Of a stretch of DNA of 64,000 nt, positions 25,396 through 38,400 are shown in pieces. The DNA is from Eremophila alpestris peregrina. Its lineage: Eukaryota; Chordata; Aves; Passeriformes; Alaudidae. Made by a program: the position numbers and the translations under genes. The notes beneath the pieces are model-generated. The model was not told the DNA's origin. It ran no database searches and worked only from the letters and a program-made list of their open reading frames with translations. Location of the stretch: NCBI GenBank assembly GCA_009792885.1, contig WMCF01000025.1, forward strand, positions 2,005,852-2,069,851, in the 5' to 3' direction. Position 1 is the stretch's first letter. Each line of letters opens with the position of its first letter.

Positions 25396-26340
25396 AGCTA
25401 CATTTAACTCTGTCCCTGCCAAGGTGAAGCTTGCAGAACACTGATCTTTCTAGGGAGTGAAGAAGATGTCATGGTAGAGACATTTCTATTTAGGCTTCAT
25501 GAAGATTCTGAGGTCTGTGAAAGAGGTATTGTATCTTAAGGGATGGGGAGATGAGAAGATGCCCTTAGGCTGAAAATCTTTTGTGAATTGTGGTAACAAA
25601 CTATGCTGGAATATATCTTTAAACCATGGAGAATATGAACTGGGGAAATAATTGTTCAGATTGGTAACTTTTGAGCAGAAGTATTTGCAGTAGACTAAGT
25701 AGATATAGATGAAGCAGTGACCCTGTGGTCCCCTGAGGCATCTGAGTAAGATTCTTGATGTGATAAAGTCTTCTGTGCCAGTGCTTTGAGTAAAAGTGAG
25801 AGATGTTTCTGCCCTAGAATGGGATGAAGCGTATCCTTTGCACCTGAACTGTTAATTTTAAAAATAACACCCCAGAATGCATAAAGTCCATGACCCAAGT
25901 GCAGCTGATGGGAAAAACTGCACTTTATGGGAGAACCACAGAGACAGAATTTTGTTTCTGGGCGGCTGTCTTCTGTGAGAGCAAAGAGCCACGAGTAGAC
26001 TGTTTCTGTCCTTGTGGAGAGTTACCATAACCAGAAAAAACCTCTCTCTAGAGAGACTGGTGAAAGACTGTTTTATAAGAAGTACAGACCCTGAGTTCTG
26101 AGTTCTTGCCTTTATAAATGTCTGTAAGGAGGAAAAGAAACTGGTGGGAGAGGGGGAAGTGTTTTTGGAAGTTTCATTTTGATTCTTTTTTGGGTTTTTT
26201 TTCCCCCTCCTTGTTTCCTTTTAGTGTGTGTGAATAAACTATATCTTTTAAGTTTGAGCCTGCTTTGCGTTTCTCTTAACCCTATCTCACAGCAAAAAAA
26301 AAAAAAAAAAAAGAAACCCTAATAAAACCACCACACCATG

Positions 26341-29300
26341 TGACAGAAACAATTTTATAGTGTGTCCTGCTCACTGGCAGTGTCACTATAGCCAGTTTCT
26401 TCATCTCCGTGGGTGATGTTTTATCTGGATTTTCTTTAAAAATTGTGACATCAATACCTAGGCCTTTTAGCTGGCTCTGTACAGGTCAGCTCAGGTTCAA
26501 GCAGGACTCATCTTACCACTGGAAACTCGATCATACACTTGTGTGATTTGAGTGAAAAAAAGGGCAAGGTAACTTTAGAAGCTAGAATCCTCTAATTCAA
26601 TCCCAAAGCATGTTGTCAACTTTATTCTTACTACCTTGTGGGTTTAATGTTGCACCAGAAGGATTTGACTAGAGGGAGACTAATATCTGCTAACACTGTT
26701 GCTAACATATTGCTTTACTCATGGGTTATTTCACTTTTTATTTTATTAGCAGTGGAAGAGATAGCACTGCCTACTATTAAAATTGGTGAATGTTGCCCTT
26801 GAAACTCCCCTCAGTTTCCCATAACTTTGTCTAGGTTTTAAACAACTGATGTTTAAAATTTTATGCTGATAAGGTCTGCCTCTGTCTGCTTTTGATGGGT
26901 TTATTCAGGTATATATTTTCAATACGTTCCAGCTGTTTTAGAGAATAATGCCTGAGAAGCTTTGGTTGTTTCACACAGGTTGAAAAACAAAATGGTACCT
27001 GATAGTCCTTTTTTTTAAGCACCAGTAATTTTTATTTTCTATTCCTCATTGCCTGAAGTAAGGTCAAGAAGTTTGGTGAGGAGAGACTCTTAGGATAGGG
27101 ATGTAAAGCTGGTATTTGTACAAGGATTAAGCTGTTTAAAAAAGACTCTTAAAATGTAGTCGTTGCTCACGGATAAAATTCCCCAAACTTCCTGTCTGTG
27201 CTGAGCACAATCCAGTGTGATGCTTTACAACATCTGGCAAATGCAGCTGTAAGCAGCAGCATTCTCATCTTCATTTGGCCAATTGGACTATGAGTAACAA
27301 GCTTTCCATGCTGTTATGATGGAGCTCAGGAAAACAAAAAAAAACCAAAAAACAAAACTGCTCCTTCTGAGAGAAAGAGAAGAAGAAAACAAGCCTGTGG
27401 AAAAAGGGAGAGTTTGTCAAGGAGCTCCTTAGGAAAGAGAAATGGGAGTGGAGGTTGGTAAGCAACAGGAGAAAAAGATGCAAAGAGTGGGAAGGCAAAA
27501 AAACCTGGGAATAAGAACCAACAGAGGTGGATAAAGAAGGTGAAGGGGGCTAGAAAATAAATACAGTGAGGAAAACGGAAATTTATGAGCAAAGAAGCAG
27601 GAAAACCCTAGACTGCCCAACTTGAAAAACAGACCATATATGTGTGTTAAAGTGCCTCGTGGCATTTCCAAGGTCTAGTTTTGTTCACTTTGTATGAAAT
27701 TGCAGAATATTTCATGACTGGGACTGGAGGGTATGTTCTGAAAAGGCAAAGGAAACCAAAGATTTAAAAGAACCAAACAAACCCAAACATTTTTCATACT
27801 AAATTGTGAAAAAAGGAAAAAAAAAAAGTCAGGTGACATGTTCCTCATTCATAGTGTTCAAAAAGTTTAATATACGTTTTGACATTTATCCCTTTAAGTA
27901 TTGTTACCCCATAAAATAAAATACATCTGAAAAAGTGATTTTGAATTACAGGTATAACTGTATTATTCTGAAGCCATAATAAGCTAACATTTTGTAGTTC
28001 ATAAAAAATAAATTCAAAGCATTCATGCCACCACATTCCTCAAAATTATTTCCTTTTATTGGATCACTAATTTACAAGAAAAAAAATGGTCATAGAGGAA
28101 AGCATCAAACTAATTTTATATTCATCTTTCTGTTTGCTGGTGGTGTGCAATTTTTTAGGAATGAGGCTTCCTTTTCTGTGGGATAGCACTCAGAGAATTT
28201 GGGAGACATGCAGGATTTGGAAGAGGTGCAGCTAAAGGCATCACGGAAAGAAAATGTAGAAAAAGGCATTGAAGATCATATAAAACAGGTATTTCACTGG
28301 TGATCTTTCTACTGTGTTTTCTTCATTTTCTGGATATCTGATTTGATACCTCAGGGTCTCATTTGCAGAAAAAGTGATAACTTTCAAATGCTGTTGAAAT
28401 CCATGGAAACTGTCTTTTGATACAGTTGCTGTACATAGTAAATCCTTTGAAAAAGTAGGTTCAAGGTATTTCAAACAGAGCAACCAGAATTAGTGGATAT
28501 TTTTTACCATAATCTCTCTGTGTTAGGATTTTCCATCTGTTAAACGTTGATACTGATATAGCAACTCTAATGTCTGGCAAATGCAGTGTCTACCTCTTAC
28601 TGCTGGAGTGCTAAACTGTACATCTTCAGCAGTTTTCTTTCAGTGCAAGTTTTCTTTTCTGGACTGAGCATGAAAGAGTAATTGCTTTCTTTCTGGGATC
28701 ATAATTCAGCAGGAGAAAGTCATGTGAACAATCTCGAACCTCTCACAGAGGAGAATTGGAAAATATTTTTAAGCTACTGAACTCAAGTCATTTAATCTTT
28801 CCTGCTTACTGCAGTATATTGAATTTTTGAGACCAAACAGTGTAGACTTCAGCTAGCTTTATAGCCTTGGCTGTTTATAGAGCATTTATACTAAAAAAAA
28901 AAAAAAAGAAAAAAAGGTAATGTGATGTAGGTGCTTCTTAAATTTACCATAACATGAATAAATTTACAGGAATATCAAAAACAGATATGTGAATCTATTT
29001 CATAATGGTTACTCATTCTCCATGAATGACTAACACTTATGCCCTTTATTCTCCAATTAAGTTTATAGATGCAGAAAGACAAAATCACAAAAGACATTGC
29101 AAATAAAATGTTTAACTTAAATATGGAATAAAAATCTTCCAGATGCCTAATAATGGAAAGTTAGAATCTGCTCTTTGAGAAAATGTAAACCTGAAACATG
29201 AAAAAACATTTCATCATTGTATTTTCACCCAAATAAAAGCTTTTGTGGGTTGATAAAAGTAAATTATACCAAATGTCATTGCCATAATTTTTCTTCTTAT

Positions 29301-32300
29301 TCTACCTGTGTAATGCACTAAAGCTATCAATTATGACTCTAAAATTGCAAGAAGCTAGGCTAATTTTGTGTTCTCAGTTGCACAAATTGCTGAGATACAG
29401 CTTTAAACTTTTCCAGTGACAGCCCATATTTTCTACAGGAAGCAATGAAGCTCAAGGCCTGATTGCTTCTGACTTAGCTCCCAGCCCTTATCTTTTTCGT
29501 CTACCATATCTTTCTGGTTGCCTTTTAAAAATCTCTTTTGGATGTGTGCCAGAGCTCCTGGTACCATGGAAAAGTTAGTAACAACTCAGAGCAGCTGTTA
29601 CTGGAGCAACAGCAAGGGCCAGCTCTTCAGCTCCCATCAGCCAGGAGGGAACCATGTGGTGGCTGCATTCTACCTCAGAAGTGTTTACCTCTCCTAGGAA
29701 ATTGATGCTCAGTACTATTAAATAATCTCCCCATCATCTCCAGGGCTGATTAATGTTGCAGTGCAGTCACAGAGCTGCAGAGGTTGCTCATCCTTCCTCA
29801 GGTGATGCAGCCATCCTGATTCACTGACAAGGAAGTCAAGATCTGTCTTCCTTTGCATGTACAGCTCCTCTGGAAAATGTGCACAGGAGAGCCTGGATTT
29901 ATCCAATCCACTCCAGTAGCTAAGACCCTTTCCTAAGATATGCTATTTATTACTGTTGTTTGTGTATCATGTAGTTTTAGCAAGAACCCAGAGATGCAGA
30001 CTCATTTGGAAAGAACATCCAAAGAACATTGAAAAAAAGGCAGTGTTTGCAGGCAGAAAATACACCAAGTACAATCCCAAAGCAAGTCAAGGTCAGGGAC
30101 AGAATGAAGGCCACCACTTTTATTTATCTTCACGCTAGTCTACCAGTGGCTAGTTTCAGAAGATTTCAACTTCTCAGTGGTTTCTTATGCAAAACAATGG
30201 CAGAGCAGAACAAAGACAGCTAAATAAGTGTATCTGGGCACAGAATGTTAGGGCTGGCTGCTACATTGGTACACAATATCCACTGCAATTGCTGCCTGGG
30301 GAGAGTGTGTTTGCAGAGTGTGGCAGCAACAGCTTCTGCAAGACAAAGTACTGCACATTTGACTGCTATGGTTGGCAGTTTTTCTGTCAAGTAAGCACTG
30401 GCAGAGGATACAGGGTGCACCTCTGAGACTCAGACTTAAGACTTTTTGTTCCAGTTTCAGTGAGGGTCTGTGCTCCTCTGTGAGCTGCTCAGCACAGTCA
30501 TATTGAAATTTTCTTCCATTAGGCTTCCTGTGCCCAGTAAAGGCAAAACACAGTGCAAGTCCCAGCTGAGAGGCAGATGGAATGTTTCAATTCACACAAG
30601 GACCCACTGTAGCATCCCAGCAGTGCTAGGGAGGTATGAACACATTTATTTTTTTCAGGTGCACTCTGATATTCATCACACACGAAGCAGAATATAAATC
30701 AACCTCAGGGCAAATGAGGATGAGGCCCATTCCCTCTGTCTCTGACAGTCCCTTTGTGAATCTCACTTTGTGGGAAGTCTTCATGTGCCTCAATGGTTCT
30801 GGAAAAATAAAGGGTGGATGTCCTGCCAAGAAGGGAAGGTCCTGTAGTCATCTCACTGTGAACAAGGAGAGCTGGTTAAGACCAAGTGATTCTTTTTTTC
30901 CCTACATGTTTTGGTATGGCTGAAGTAATTTTTTGCAAAGGTAACTGGGAACTGAAGGATTCCCTGTTGCTGGAACAGGGCTGGAGTGATGGTGAATCTT
31001 TATTCCAGATATAGGGAAAACTGAAGAAGTGAGTGAAGCGGAGATAGATGAGGGAGAAACAGGGGATCCAAAACTTGCCCCCTCCCTTGGCAATTTCCAT
31101 CAAATGAGACAAACAGTAGCTGCTTCAGACCAGTGCTTTGTCTCTCACATGGGACCTGCAGAGGCAGAGAGCAGAAAAAGGAGAGTACCCCACACCTGCA
31201 CTGGAATCAAGATCAATTACTTCTAAGCATGGGGCAAGTACTGTGGGCTGAGCTTGCCCTGGCTCAGATATGTGGTCCCAGCACTCCAGGCTCTCATTTA
31301 CCCACCCAGACACCCATTCTTTCTGTCACTGGGCTAGGCTGTGATTGCGATTCCTTTCTGAAGAGCGGCTTGTTTACAATTCTTGATGGAGTTTACTACT
31401 TGTAAGAAGAAAAGCATTGCTCATTTTTGAGCAGCCTTCCATTGTAGTTTAAGTTCTTTGGTCTGTGGAACATGAGCTAAAGTTACTGTCTCTGTAAGGA
31501 CCAAAAAAAAAAAAAAATTAAGCTTATCTCCTTTCTTATAACATAGTTGTTGTTCTAGGCTGTTCTTAACAGAATTTCAGGGGCTGATTAGGCTTCAGTG
31601 GATATATTCCAACTAGGACAGTGTTTCTAAACTGCCTATATATATGAAAAGATCACTGAAGGTTTTCTAGCCTCTTCCAGTTTTTCTGTTCTGTTATTTT
31701 AGCCCACCAGACTTCTATTTCTGCCACTGTTCTTCTGCCTCTTTCCATCATTTTGACATGTCTAGCTACAGAAAGGAATTGAGTAGGATGCTTATCTCTG
31801 AACTAACAACATTGCAGAGCTCCTCTAGTCAATTCTACTCTTTTACAAACGTACTTTATGGAAAACAATACAGGAAAAAGAAATATGCAGGTGTATGTTT
31901 TCTGGTTCCAGATGAGAAAAAGGAATTACATTTGCATGGTATATGATTGCTGATGAATGCTTTCAGAGGAGAATATACCTGAACACAAACATTAATGTTG
32001 GAGGAAAGCATCAGTATAATTCCTTTCAGAATCTTATGGACCTCCCCCTTTAGGTCACACTGTCTTTCTCTGTCCGCTTCTCTACATTAATACAGTTAAT
32101 AATCCTCATCTCTCATTTATCTCTTGTGGAAGGGAGATCTCAAGGCCAAGCCTGCACAGAGGCACAGCTGATTCATTACCAGGGTTTAGCCAGAGTACTT
32201 CTCCCTGAAAAAGTTTCCTGCAGTGGTACAAAAGGAATGGCTCTGTCATCTGACAGTAGTTGATTTCCTCAGAGTTTTTCTCATTTGAGCTTCTACACCT

Positions 32301-32402
32301 GGCACAGAAGAAGTAAATATTCAGCTTACTAAGGGGTTCAGACCTTCCTGATTTTAGGAATATAAATCATGGAAACTTGAGAGCTATTACCTACCCCAGT
32401 AA
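26341..32402. other. Non-coding, no recognised gene
   Basis: AT-rich sequence with A runs at 28893-28916 and 31503-31517. Section 27320-27610 is strikingly purine-rich on the plus strand and gives three overlapping Phe/Leu/Ser/Pro-rich frames on the minus strand that are composition artefacts. A Cys-containing 79-codon frame at 30187-30426 overlaps a 66-codon minus frame and shows no family signature. No element boundary could be supported. Confidence 0.55.
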
Positions 32403-32443
32403 AGGCTTTATTTAGTTTAATCCTGAGTGAAACAGTGTAGCTT
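32403..32443. repeat. 41-bp direct duplication, left copy
   Basis: Begins aggctttatttag and ends cagtgtagctt. It is repeated without a mismatch at 32482-32522, on the other side of the adapter palindrome. Confidence 0.98.
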
Positions 32444-32481
32444 CTGTCTCTTATACACATCTAGATGTGTATAAGAGACAG
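32444..32481. other. Tn5 mosaic-end junction adapter (assembly artefact)
   Basis: CTGTCTCTTATACACATCT (32444-32462) is directly followed by AGATGTGTATAAGAGACAG (32463-32481). These are the hyperactive Tn5 19-bp mosaic end and its reverse complement, both without a mismatch. Fused, they form the junction adapter of transposase-based mate-pair libraries. They are flanked by an exact 41-bp duplication, whereas natural Tn5 transposition makes 9-bp duplications and would carry IS50 or cargo DNA between the ends. The best explanation is adapter retained at a contig join or gap fill, with the overlapping ends not merged. Removing 79 bp (one adapter and one duplicate) gives continuous sequence. Confidence 0.98.
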
Positions 32482-32522
32482 AGGCTTTATTTAGTTTAAT
32501 CCTGAGTGAAACAGTGTAGCTT
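32482..32522. repeat. 41-bp direct duplication, right copy
   Basis: Exact copy of 32403-32443. The sequence then continues into ttaaaacag as an uninterrupted locus would. Confidence 0.98.
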
Positions 32523-35360
32523 TTAAAACAGCTTTCATTGTGGCCTAGATAGTTTTGTTATGTCACATGACAGGGAGGAGTCCTGCTAGGGAAGGTGATG
32601 AATGTCTCTGTAGTTGTCTACTTTATGGTATAATGGCTTGCAGGTTCCTAGGGGTGGACTCAGACCCATTCAGAAAAAGGTTTTAATTTAAATGAGGTTT
32701 CCTACATTCAAATTCTTTAGCTGTAAAGCTGTTTTCCACAAACGTAGAGCTGCCTCACATCCCCTCTCATTTTGTGCAGAGCCCAGCTGATGAGGCAGCA
32801 TCAGCAGGGCAGCTCAAGGTTTGCTGACCAGAGCTGCTCAGGGCATGGCTGGGGGTTTGGGGGACCTCTGCCAGTGAGAAGCTGAGCACCTCTGGGGTTC
32901 AGGGGGAGTTGCCAACTTAAGCAGGATGTGTGGAGCTTCAGTTACAGCTGTAGGTGCTTGGCAGATCCTTTTGTAGATTAAACAGCACCTAGACTTGAGG
33001 GGCTCGCCCATTGATGACACCAGTGGGATTTAAGACATGTTCTCACATTCAGGCTGCACCCCCGTGGTGGGCTGTGTCCTGCTGAGGTTGTGGGCAGTCA
33101 TCAGATCAGGGCAGCTTGCCCCTGTGTGAGTTGCAGCTTATACTCTCTGCCCAGCTGCCCTTAGGGCTGCAATAAGGTGCCTCTCCCTCCAGGCAGGCTT
33201 GAAACCAGGAAGCAAATTCTGAAACCATGCGGTGTTATCACTTGAGTTTCAGTCATTCAAAGCTATGGTCATTGCAGTTCAGTATATTTGAGTAACTGTA
33301 TCCATGCTCCCATGTGTAAATCAGCCAATATCAGCCAACATGGTAGATGCTGCTAGTGGATAGCATAACTCCAGACAGAGTGGGAACTCTAATCTCCTGT
33401 TGATCCTGCAGACCAAGGCCTCCAGCTTGACTGTACCATGAGTAACGTGAAACAACAACAATGGTTTTCTTCTCCAGATAATGAATGTGCAACACTTTGA
33501 ACTATTTAAAGAAGTAATTGTATTTTCAGCTTTGTCAGATGCATCCTATCCTTCAAAGACATTTCCTCACATTTTATGTTTTCCAAGAAAGCTGCTCATC
33601 AGGTAAACTGTGCCCAGCACAGGCAACCTGTGATAGAGAGATACCCACTGAACTAACCAGAACTGCAAAAAGGAAATTGAAGACAAATCCCTGACCCAAA
33701 AGGCACATTTTGGGTGGTAAGAGACAGTAGGTTAGGCAAGAACCCCCTTTTTTGCTCATCCAAATGCTGCAGGTGCTCTCTGGCACACATGGACGAACAG
33801 CTGAGCTGGGCAGCCCAACTTTATCCAGCTATGTCCAAATAGATTTCAAACAAATCCCCCACTTGTAAAAGTTGGCTCGACTTTCACTGATCTTAATAAC
33901 AGCTACACAAGAACATCAAAAGAGCAGAATTTGGCCCCATGAAAAGCAAGAAATAACCCATTTATGGGTCTTATTGTTAGGTATTAGCAGTTTAAAATTA
34001 CAGTCATTGTGTGGCACAAAGAGCATTCTGAACAATTCATTCCCTTATGGATGTGATTTAAAATTAATTCATTCTTCCGCCTCACTCCATTATTGCCAGC
34101 AAACCAGTGATGTGGAATTACTTATTTTTTAAGCCATATGGTCTTCTGGGGACAGATACCTCCTTAGCCTACTCTAATTAAAACATTTCATGTATAAGAA
34201 GTTCACTCTGATTTTTAGTTTTTTGTTAAATGACTGAACAAAAGGAAAAGTGAATTTTGCAATTAGAAGTTAGGGATGCTTTCTGTTTTTCTCATTACCC
34301 ATTTATTTTAAAATCAAAAAGTCCCAGCTTGTCAGTGCTCTCTAGCAAAGTATTAGAGTATTTTAGAAGAGAGATCAAATGCGTTTAAAACCCTATATTT
34401 GATTTTCACGCTTCTACCTAGAAATGTAATTCTTTAACAGGATTTCTTGTCACAGAGCCATTTCTGCACATGATTGTGTGAAGAGCAAGGATCTAGACCT
34501 TGCTGACTCATTTAGCAAATATTTCTCGATTTTCATAACAGCTCAGGCTTTGATTTTGTTTTGTTGTCTGTTTCTTTTTTTGGTTTTTTTTCTCTCTGCT
34601 GTTTTGTTTCCGGCTGTCAAGAATGGAAAAAATCTAGTTGCCTATACTTCATCTAGCCTACAGCCAGATGAAGAACATAAAGACAGGAGTGGGAAGAAGG
34701 TCAAAATATTACATTAACAAGTTCATCAGTAACATTTGCAAGAGCAAAATCAGCATCTTGAATTTAGGAACATTTAAAAAATATTTACTGCAATGCATTT
34801 TTATGTGTAAAATAATAAATCTGCATGGTGCTTGGGTGGAATTTTGTATTACAATAATCAATCAGAAGTACATCCTGCTAAAATATCTGTGAATGTATAA
34901 ACTACACCAAATAGTCCTCACAAAAATTCATATATTCCCTTCCAAATGTATTTTTGCTGCTTTTCCACTATTTTATATGTTATTGATTATTGTTTCTATC
35001 TTACTTTTTCTGTGTAATTTCCCTCTATGGCAGTATATTTTTTCACAGAAAACCTTTCCCTGGCACTGGATAGAGATCCCATTTTGCAGGATATGCCTAC
35101 AATTAGAGGGGGAAAATGGGAGGTCTTCTTGGAACTGCACATGGACTGTAGTCAGGATTCTCTCCACTCTTTTCTTGCCTTTAAAACAAAATAGGTTCAA
35201 TGTTTGTGTGTATTTATCACAAAATAGAAACTGGAAAAAAATCCTTCCATGCAATATTTGTTGACCTTCACTACCAGTGAAAAAATAGAAGTCCTCAAAG
35301 GGCACAAGAAATAGGCAGAGGTTTAAATGTGCAGACAGACATCTTGGACCTCTCCACAGT
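32523..35360. other. Non-coding, no recognised element
   Basis: Contains a moderately GC-rich patch at about 32780-33230 without an open frame of interest. A pyrimidine-rich tract at 34555-34618 could look like a splice acceptor, but the following frame (NGKNLVAYTSSS...) has no recognisable homology. Confidence 0.5.
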
Positions 35361-35430
35361 AAATAATAAACACAATAAATAAATAAATAATATTTATTTA
35401 TTTACTTACTTACTTATTTATTTATTTTAA
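35361..35430. repeat. (AAAT)n/(ATTT)n inverted microsatellite
   Basis: An aaataaataaat array is followed at once by tatttatttatttacttacttacttatttattt. The two halves are complementary and can fold into a long AT hairpin or cruciform. Confidence 0.92.
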
Positions 35431-38400
35431 GGCAATCAGTAACTCTGCACACACAGAGAAAACCTTGAATTTGTGAAGGCAGGAGATGTTGTTCACTGGT
35501 CACTTCCTCTAACCTTGGCAATTGCACTGAGGAGGATTAAGAGCATCCCTTCAGTCTGTTAATGCAAGCCCTCCTTGCAGCTCACAGCATCCTTCTCAGA
35601 AGCAGTGGCTCCTGATATCACTCCACCTCAACCCCCAGCAACTCTTCTGGTTAATCCCAAGCCAAAAAATTCTCTCCTACTTCTGAATATGAATGCCTGC
35701 AGAGATAGTTAAAGGAACAGAAAAAATGCAAGTTAAATTTCCATTGCACCTGATAAAAGCATGACCTCCTGACACAGACATGGCCCTGTAACATATCCTC
35801 TTCTATTCCTGCCAGCTCTGTGCAAAGATTTTACACCCTGTGCCTTTTGGCTGTAATGCCTGCCTCTAATAATTCATTCTCCCACGAGGTCTAAGAGAAT
35901 ATGGATGAACTCAGTACTAAGAAAAAAAAAAACACTGAAAAAAGGCAGGGAAAGAAATCATACAGTTTAATGTGTGTTAGGATGCCCCAAATGATAGTAA
36001 CATGGTCACTGTTATGCTGCACACATGCACATATTTGTTAATATAATTCCCTTGGCTGTTTAAAGGTTATAGTTAGTGTTCCACCTTTCTTTACAGAATG
36101 ATTTATTTCTAGCCACAAGGCAGGCTCAAGAAATAGCTGACAGCTTTCTGTCTGACTGCAGCACACTTAGATCATAATCCCAATTTTAGGAAGCATCTTT
36201 ACCAATCTCAGTATGTTCATAATGATGAAATAATTATGTCAGTATTAAAATTCATTCTTTGCCAGTAAAAAGCTTCAGAACTCTTGAATGCTCCCTAGGC
36301 TAAGGTTCACAATCTGTTTAAATTGGTCTTTCATTGCACAACTAAACAGCTTTAATTATCTGGGCAAATAATCAAAGTATTCTTAGATCCGAGGGCGAGG
36401 TTATATTAATCACATCCTACCTCTAGAGAAGGTCCAGTTCTATCAAGCACTTCATGAAAATACAGAAGTGCTTACTCCATAATAACACTTATTAGCCTTC
36501 ACAGTTTATGAAAATATTATGTGTGTCATAATGTCAGTTCTGTGAAGCTGGAGCTTCTTAATAACATATTACTGAGGGTCAGTTTATACCATCCAGCAGA
36601 AAGAACTGAATACATATGTGTACCACTTGCATTTTTCACAAATGAGAGATTCCACTGAACAAGATGCATACAATATATATGTCTATATGCACATCATATG
36701 CCAGAGGAAGGTAGAGCCTCAGTATAACTGGTTAAGTAGCTTTGGACTTACCCTGAGTCATCTGGAGAAGAGAGAGAGCATTGCAGCACTGAGATTAATG
36801 GCTGGGACTAAAACCCCTTTCTCAGTTCTCTCCCTTTGCCAGTAAATCTGCCCCAGAACTCATTTGCACAATACTTAAGCAGAGAAAATGACATTGGTCA
36901 ACAGGTGCTATACCAAACCTGAGATTTATTGAGGACTACATTTATGGGTTTGCCTTGTCAAAGGCTTCTAAATACCTTATGCAGTGCTGTATTTATTACA
37001 AGTCAGACATAGCTTTCCAGTTACTTCTCTTCTGTGAACTCAGAGGAGAAATAAGGTAGAAGTAAATATGCTGTCACTTTTCCAGATGAATTGTTCAAAA
37101 TGCTAAACTTGCCACCTGAAATTTATGGCACTGGGAACTAAATTGCATGATGATATAAATTTGGCAACATGGGGTTTTTAACTTTGTGTATTGTAATATA
37201 CTGCCTTGACAACATCCCTGTAGAGTTAAAACAATGACCATTTTGTTATATTACTTGTAACAACTTTGAAAGGCAATTAAGTGAAATGTAAATTCAGTGT
37301 GTATGAATTAACTTGATGTATTAGGAGATACTTTTGTGATTGATAAAAAATGGCTGGGTGAAACCCCTGTTCCCCATCACAGTTGTTTTTTTTTTTACTT
37401 TTCCCATGGAGACACTGTGGAACAGCAATCCTTATTTCCTTTACATTATATTTTTCAAAGGACTTGTACTTTTTGTTAGAGGCAGATTTTCAAAGTATTT
37501 CACAACACCAAAGAGAGAGCACCTCTTTCACAGGTGCTTCGATCTTATTGCTTTCAATTGTGGTGACAGACAACATGTGGAAATGGGAACAAGCATGGAG
37601 TTAGGAGGGTATTACCCAGCCCCAAGGATGCACATCTTTTCTGTGCTGAGCTCTGTAGTGTGCTGCTTTCCCTAGATTTTCAGATACTCTGTCCCTTGTG
37701 TGTAGTAGGAGTATGCACAGCCTGTGTTTCAAGTCAGACCACATGGGTCAAGTGTGTTTCTGGCTCATGTGGCTGTCCATGAGCTACTTTCAGTTTGATG
37801 GACAGTCAAATCTAACAAAGAGCACCCAGATACATTTGGGCATCTGCTTTAGCCACAGGGGAGAGAAAGTGGGAAGGAAAAAACCCCAAAATGGGTCTGG
37901 GAGACTCATTCCCTCCCAGTGTGACCATCATGTGCCAGGAACCTGGTGGGATAACAGCCGCTTTTGGGAAGGCTGGGCTGCATAAGTAAAAGAATTGTGT
38001 GTAGTCAGTCCCATTGCTTCTGTTTCCTTGTCCACCCCAGCTTAGGTCCACAGTACCTTATGCACACAGAATGATATTGGTCCCCTTCACATCACTGGGC
38101 ACTGGTTGGGAATGACCTGACTCAGGTTGTCAGGGATGCCTTGTCCCCTCCTCCACTTCCTCCACTTGGCTATGTCCCCATGGCAGTGCCACAGTGGTAA
38201 TGGTTTCAGTCCAGAAATATAGGTTAGTGAAATTCTAAAATGTAAGATAGTCTGTCCTGCCTTCTTGAGGTTTTCTCTGATTTTTTTCCTGGTAAATACC
38301 TTTTTTTTTAATATACATGTGAATGTATCTTAAATATGAACCAGAAGACATAACAGTTTTGAACAGAAAATTCTTAACATCTAGCTCAAAGCCCCCAAAC

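Larger units (their letters stand above)
24908..26335 (+). mobile_element. Large solo LTR, passerine endogenous retrovirus
   Basis: A 1428-bp element that starts TGCTATGGTTTAGCATAG and ends AAAACCACCACA, with exact 5-bp ccatg duplications on both sides. The terminal inverted match is TG-TGG-GGTT type. Its left part (around 'gttcagccagtgagaaag', a TATA box, then a GC-rich 'ctgcggctcgcctc' segment) fits a songbird LTR family I know from memory but cannot name precisely. A polyadenylation signal AATAAA lies at 26231-26236, followed by 'cctgctttgcgtttctcttaaccc'. A run of 19 A's (26294-26312) interrupts the tail. With TATA at 25027 and AATAAA at 26231 the transcribed R-like part would be about 1.2 kb, unusually long, so this may be a composite or a non-standard LTR. 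No gag, pol or env adjoins it. The 113-codon (+) and 81-codon (-) frames near 25.0-25.35 kb come from GC-rich LTR sequence. Confidence 0.85.

Noticed and set aside
30187..30426. 79-codon frame with several cysteines, possible small secreted peptide
   Set aside because: No signal peptide at the start, irregular cysteine spacing and a 66-codon opposed frame.
32444..32481. Natural Tn5/IS50 insertion or a regulatory palindrome
   Set aside because: Only the 19-bp mosaic ends are present, fused back to back, and the flanking duplication is 41 bp instead of 9 bp. A library adapter explains this better.
34555..34720. Pyrimidine tract followed by an open segment, as at a splice acceptor
   Set aside because: The open segment has no homology I recognise and no convincing donor. 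T-rich tracts are common throughout the window.
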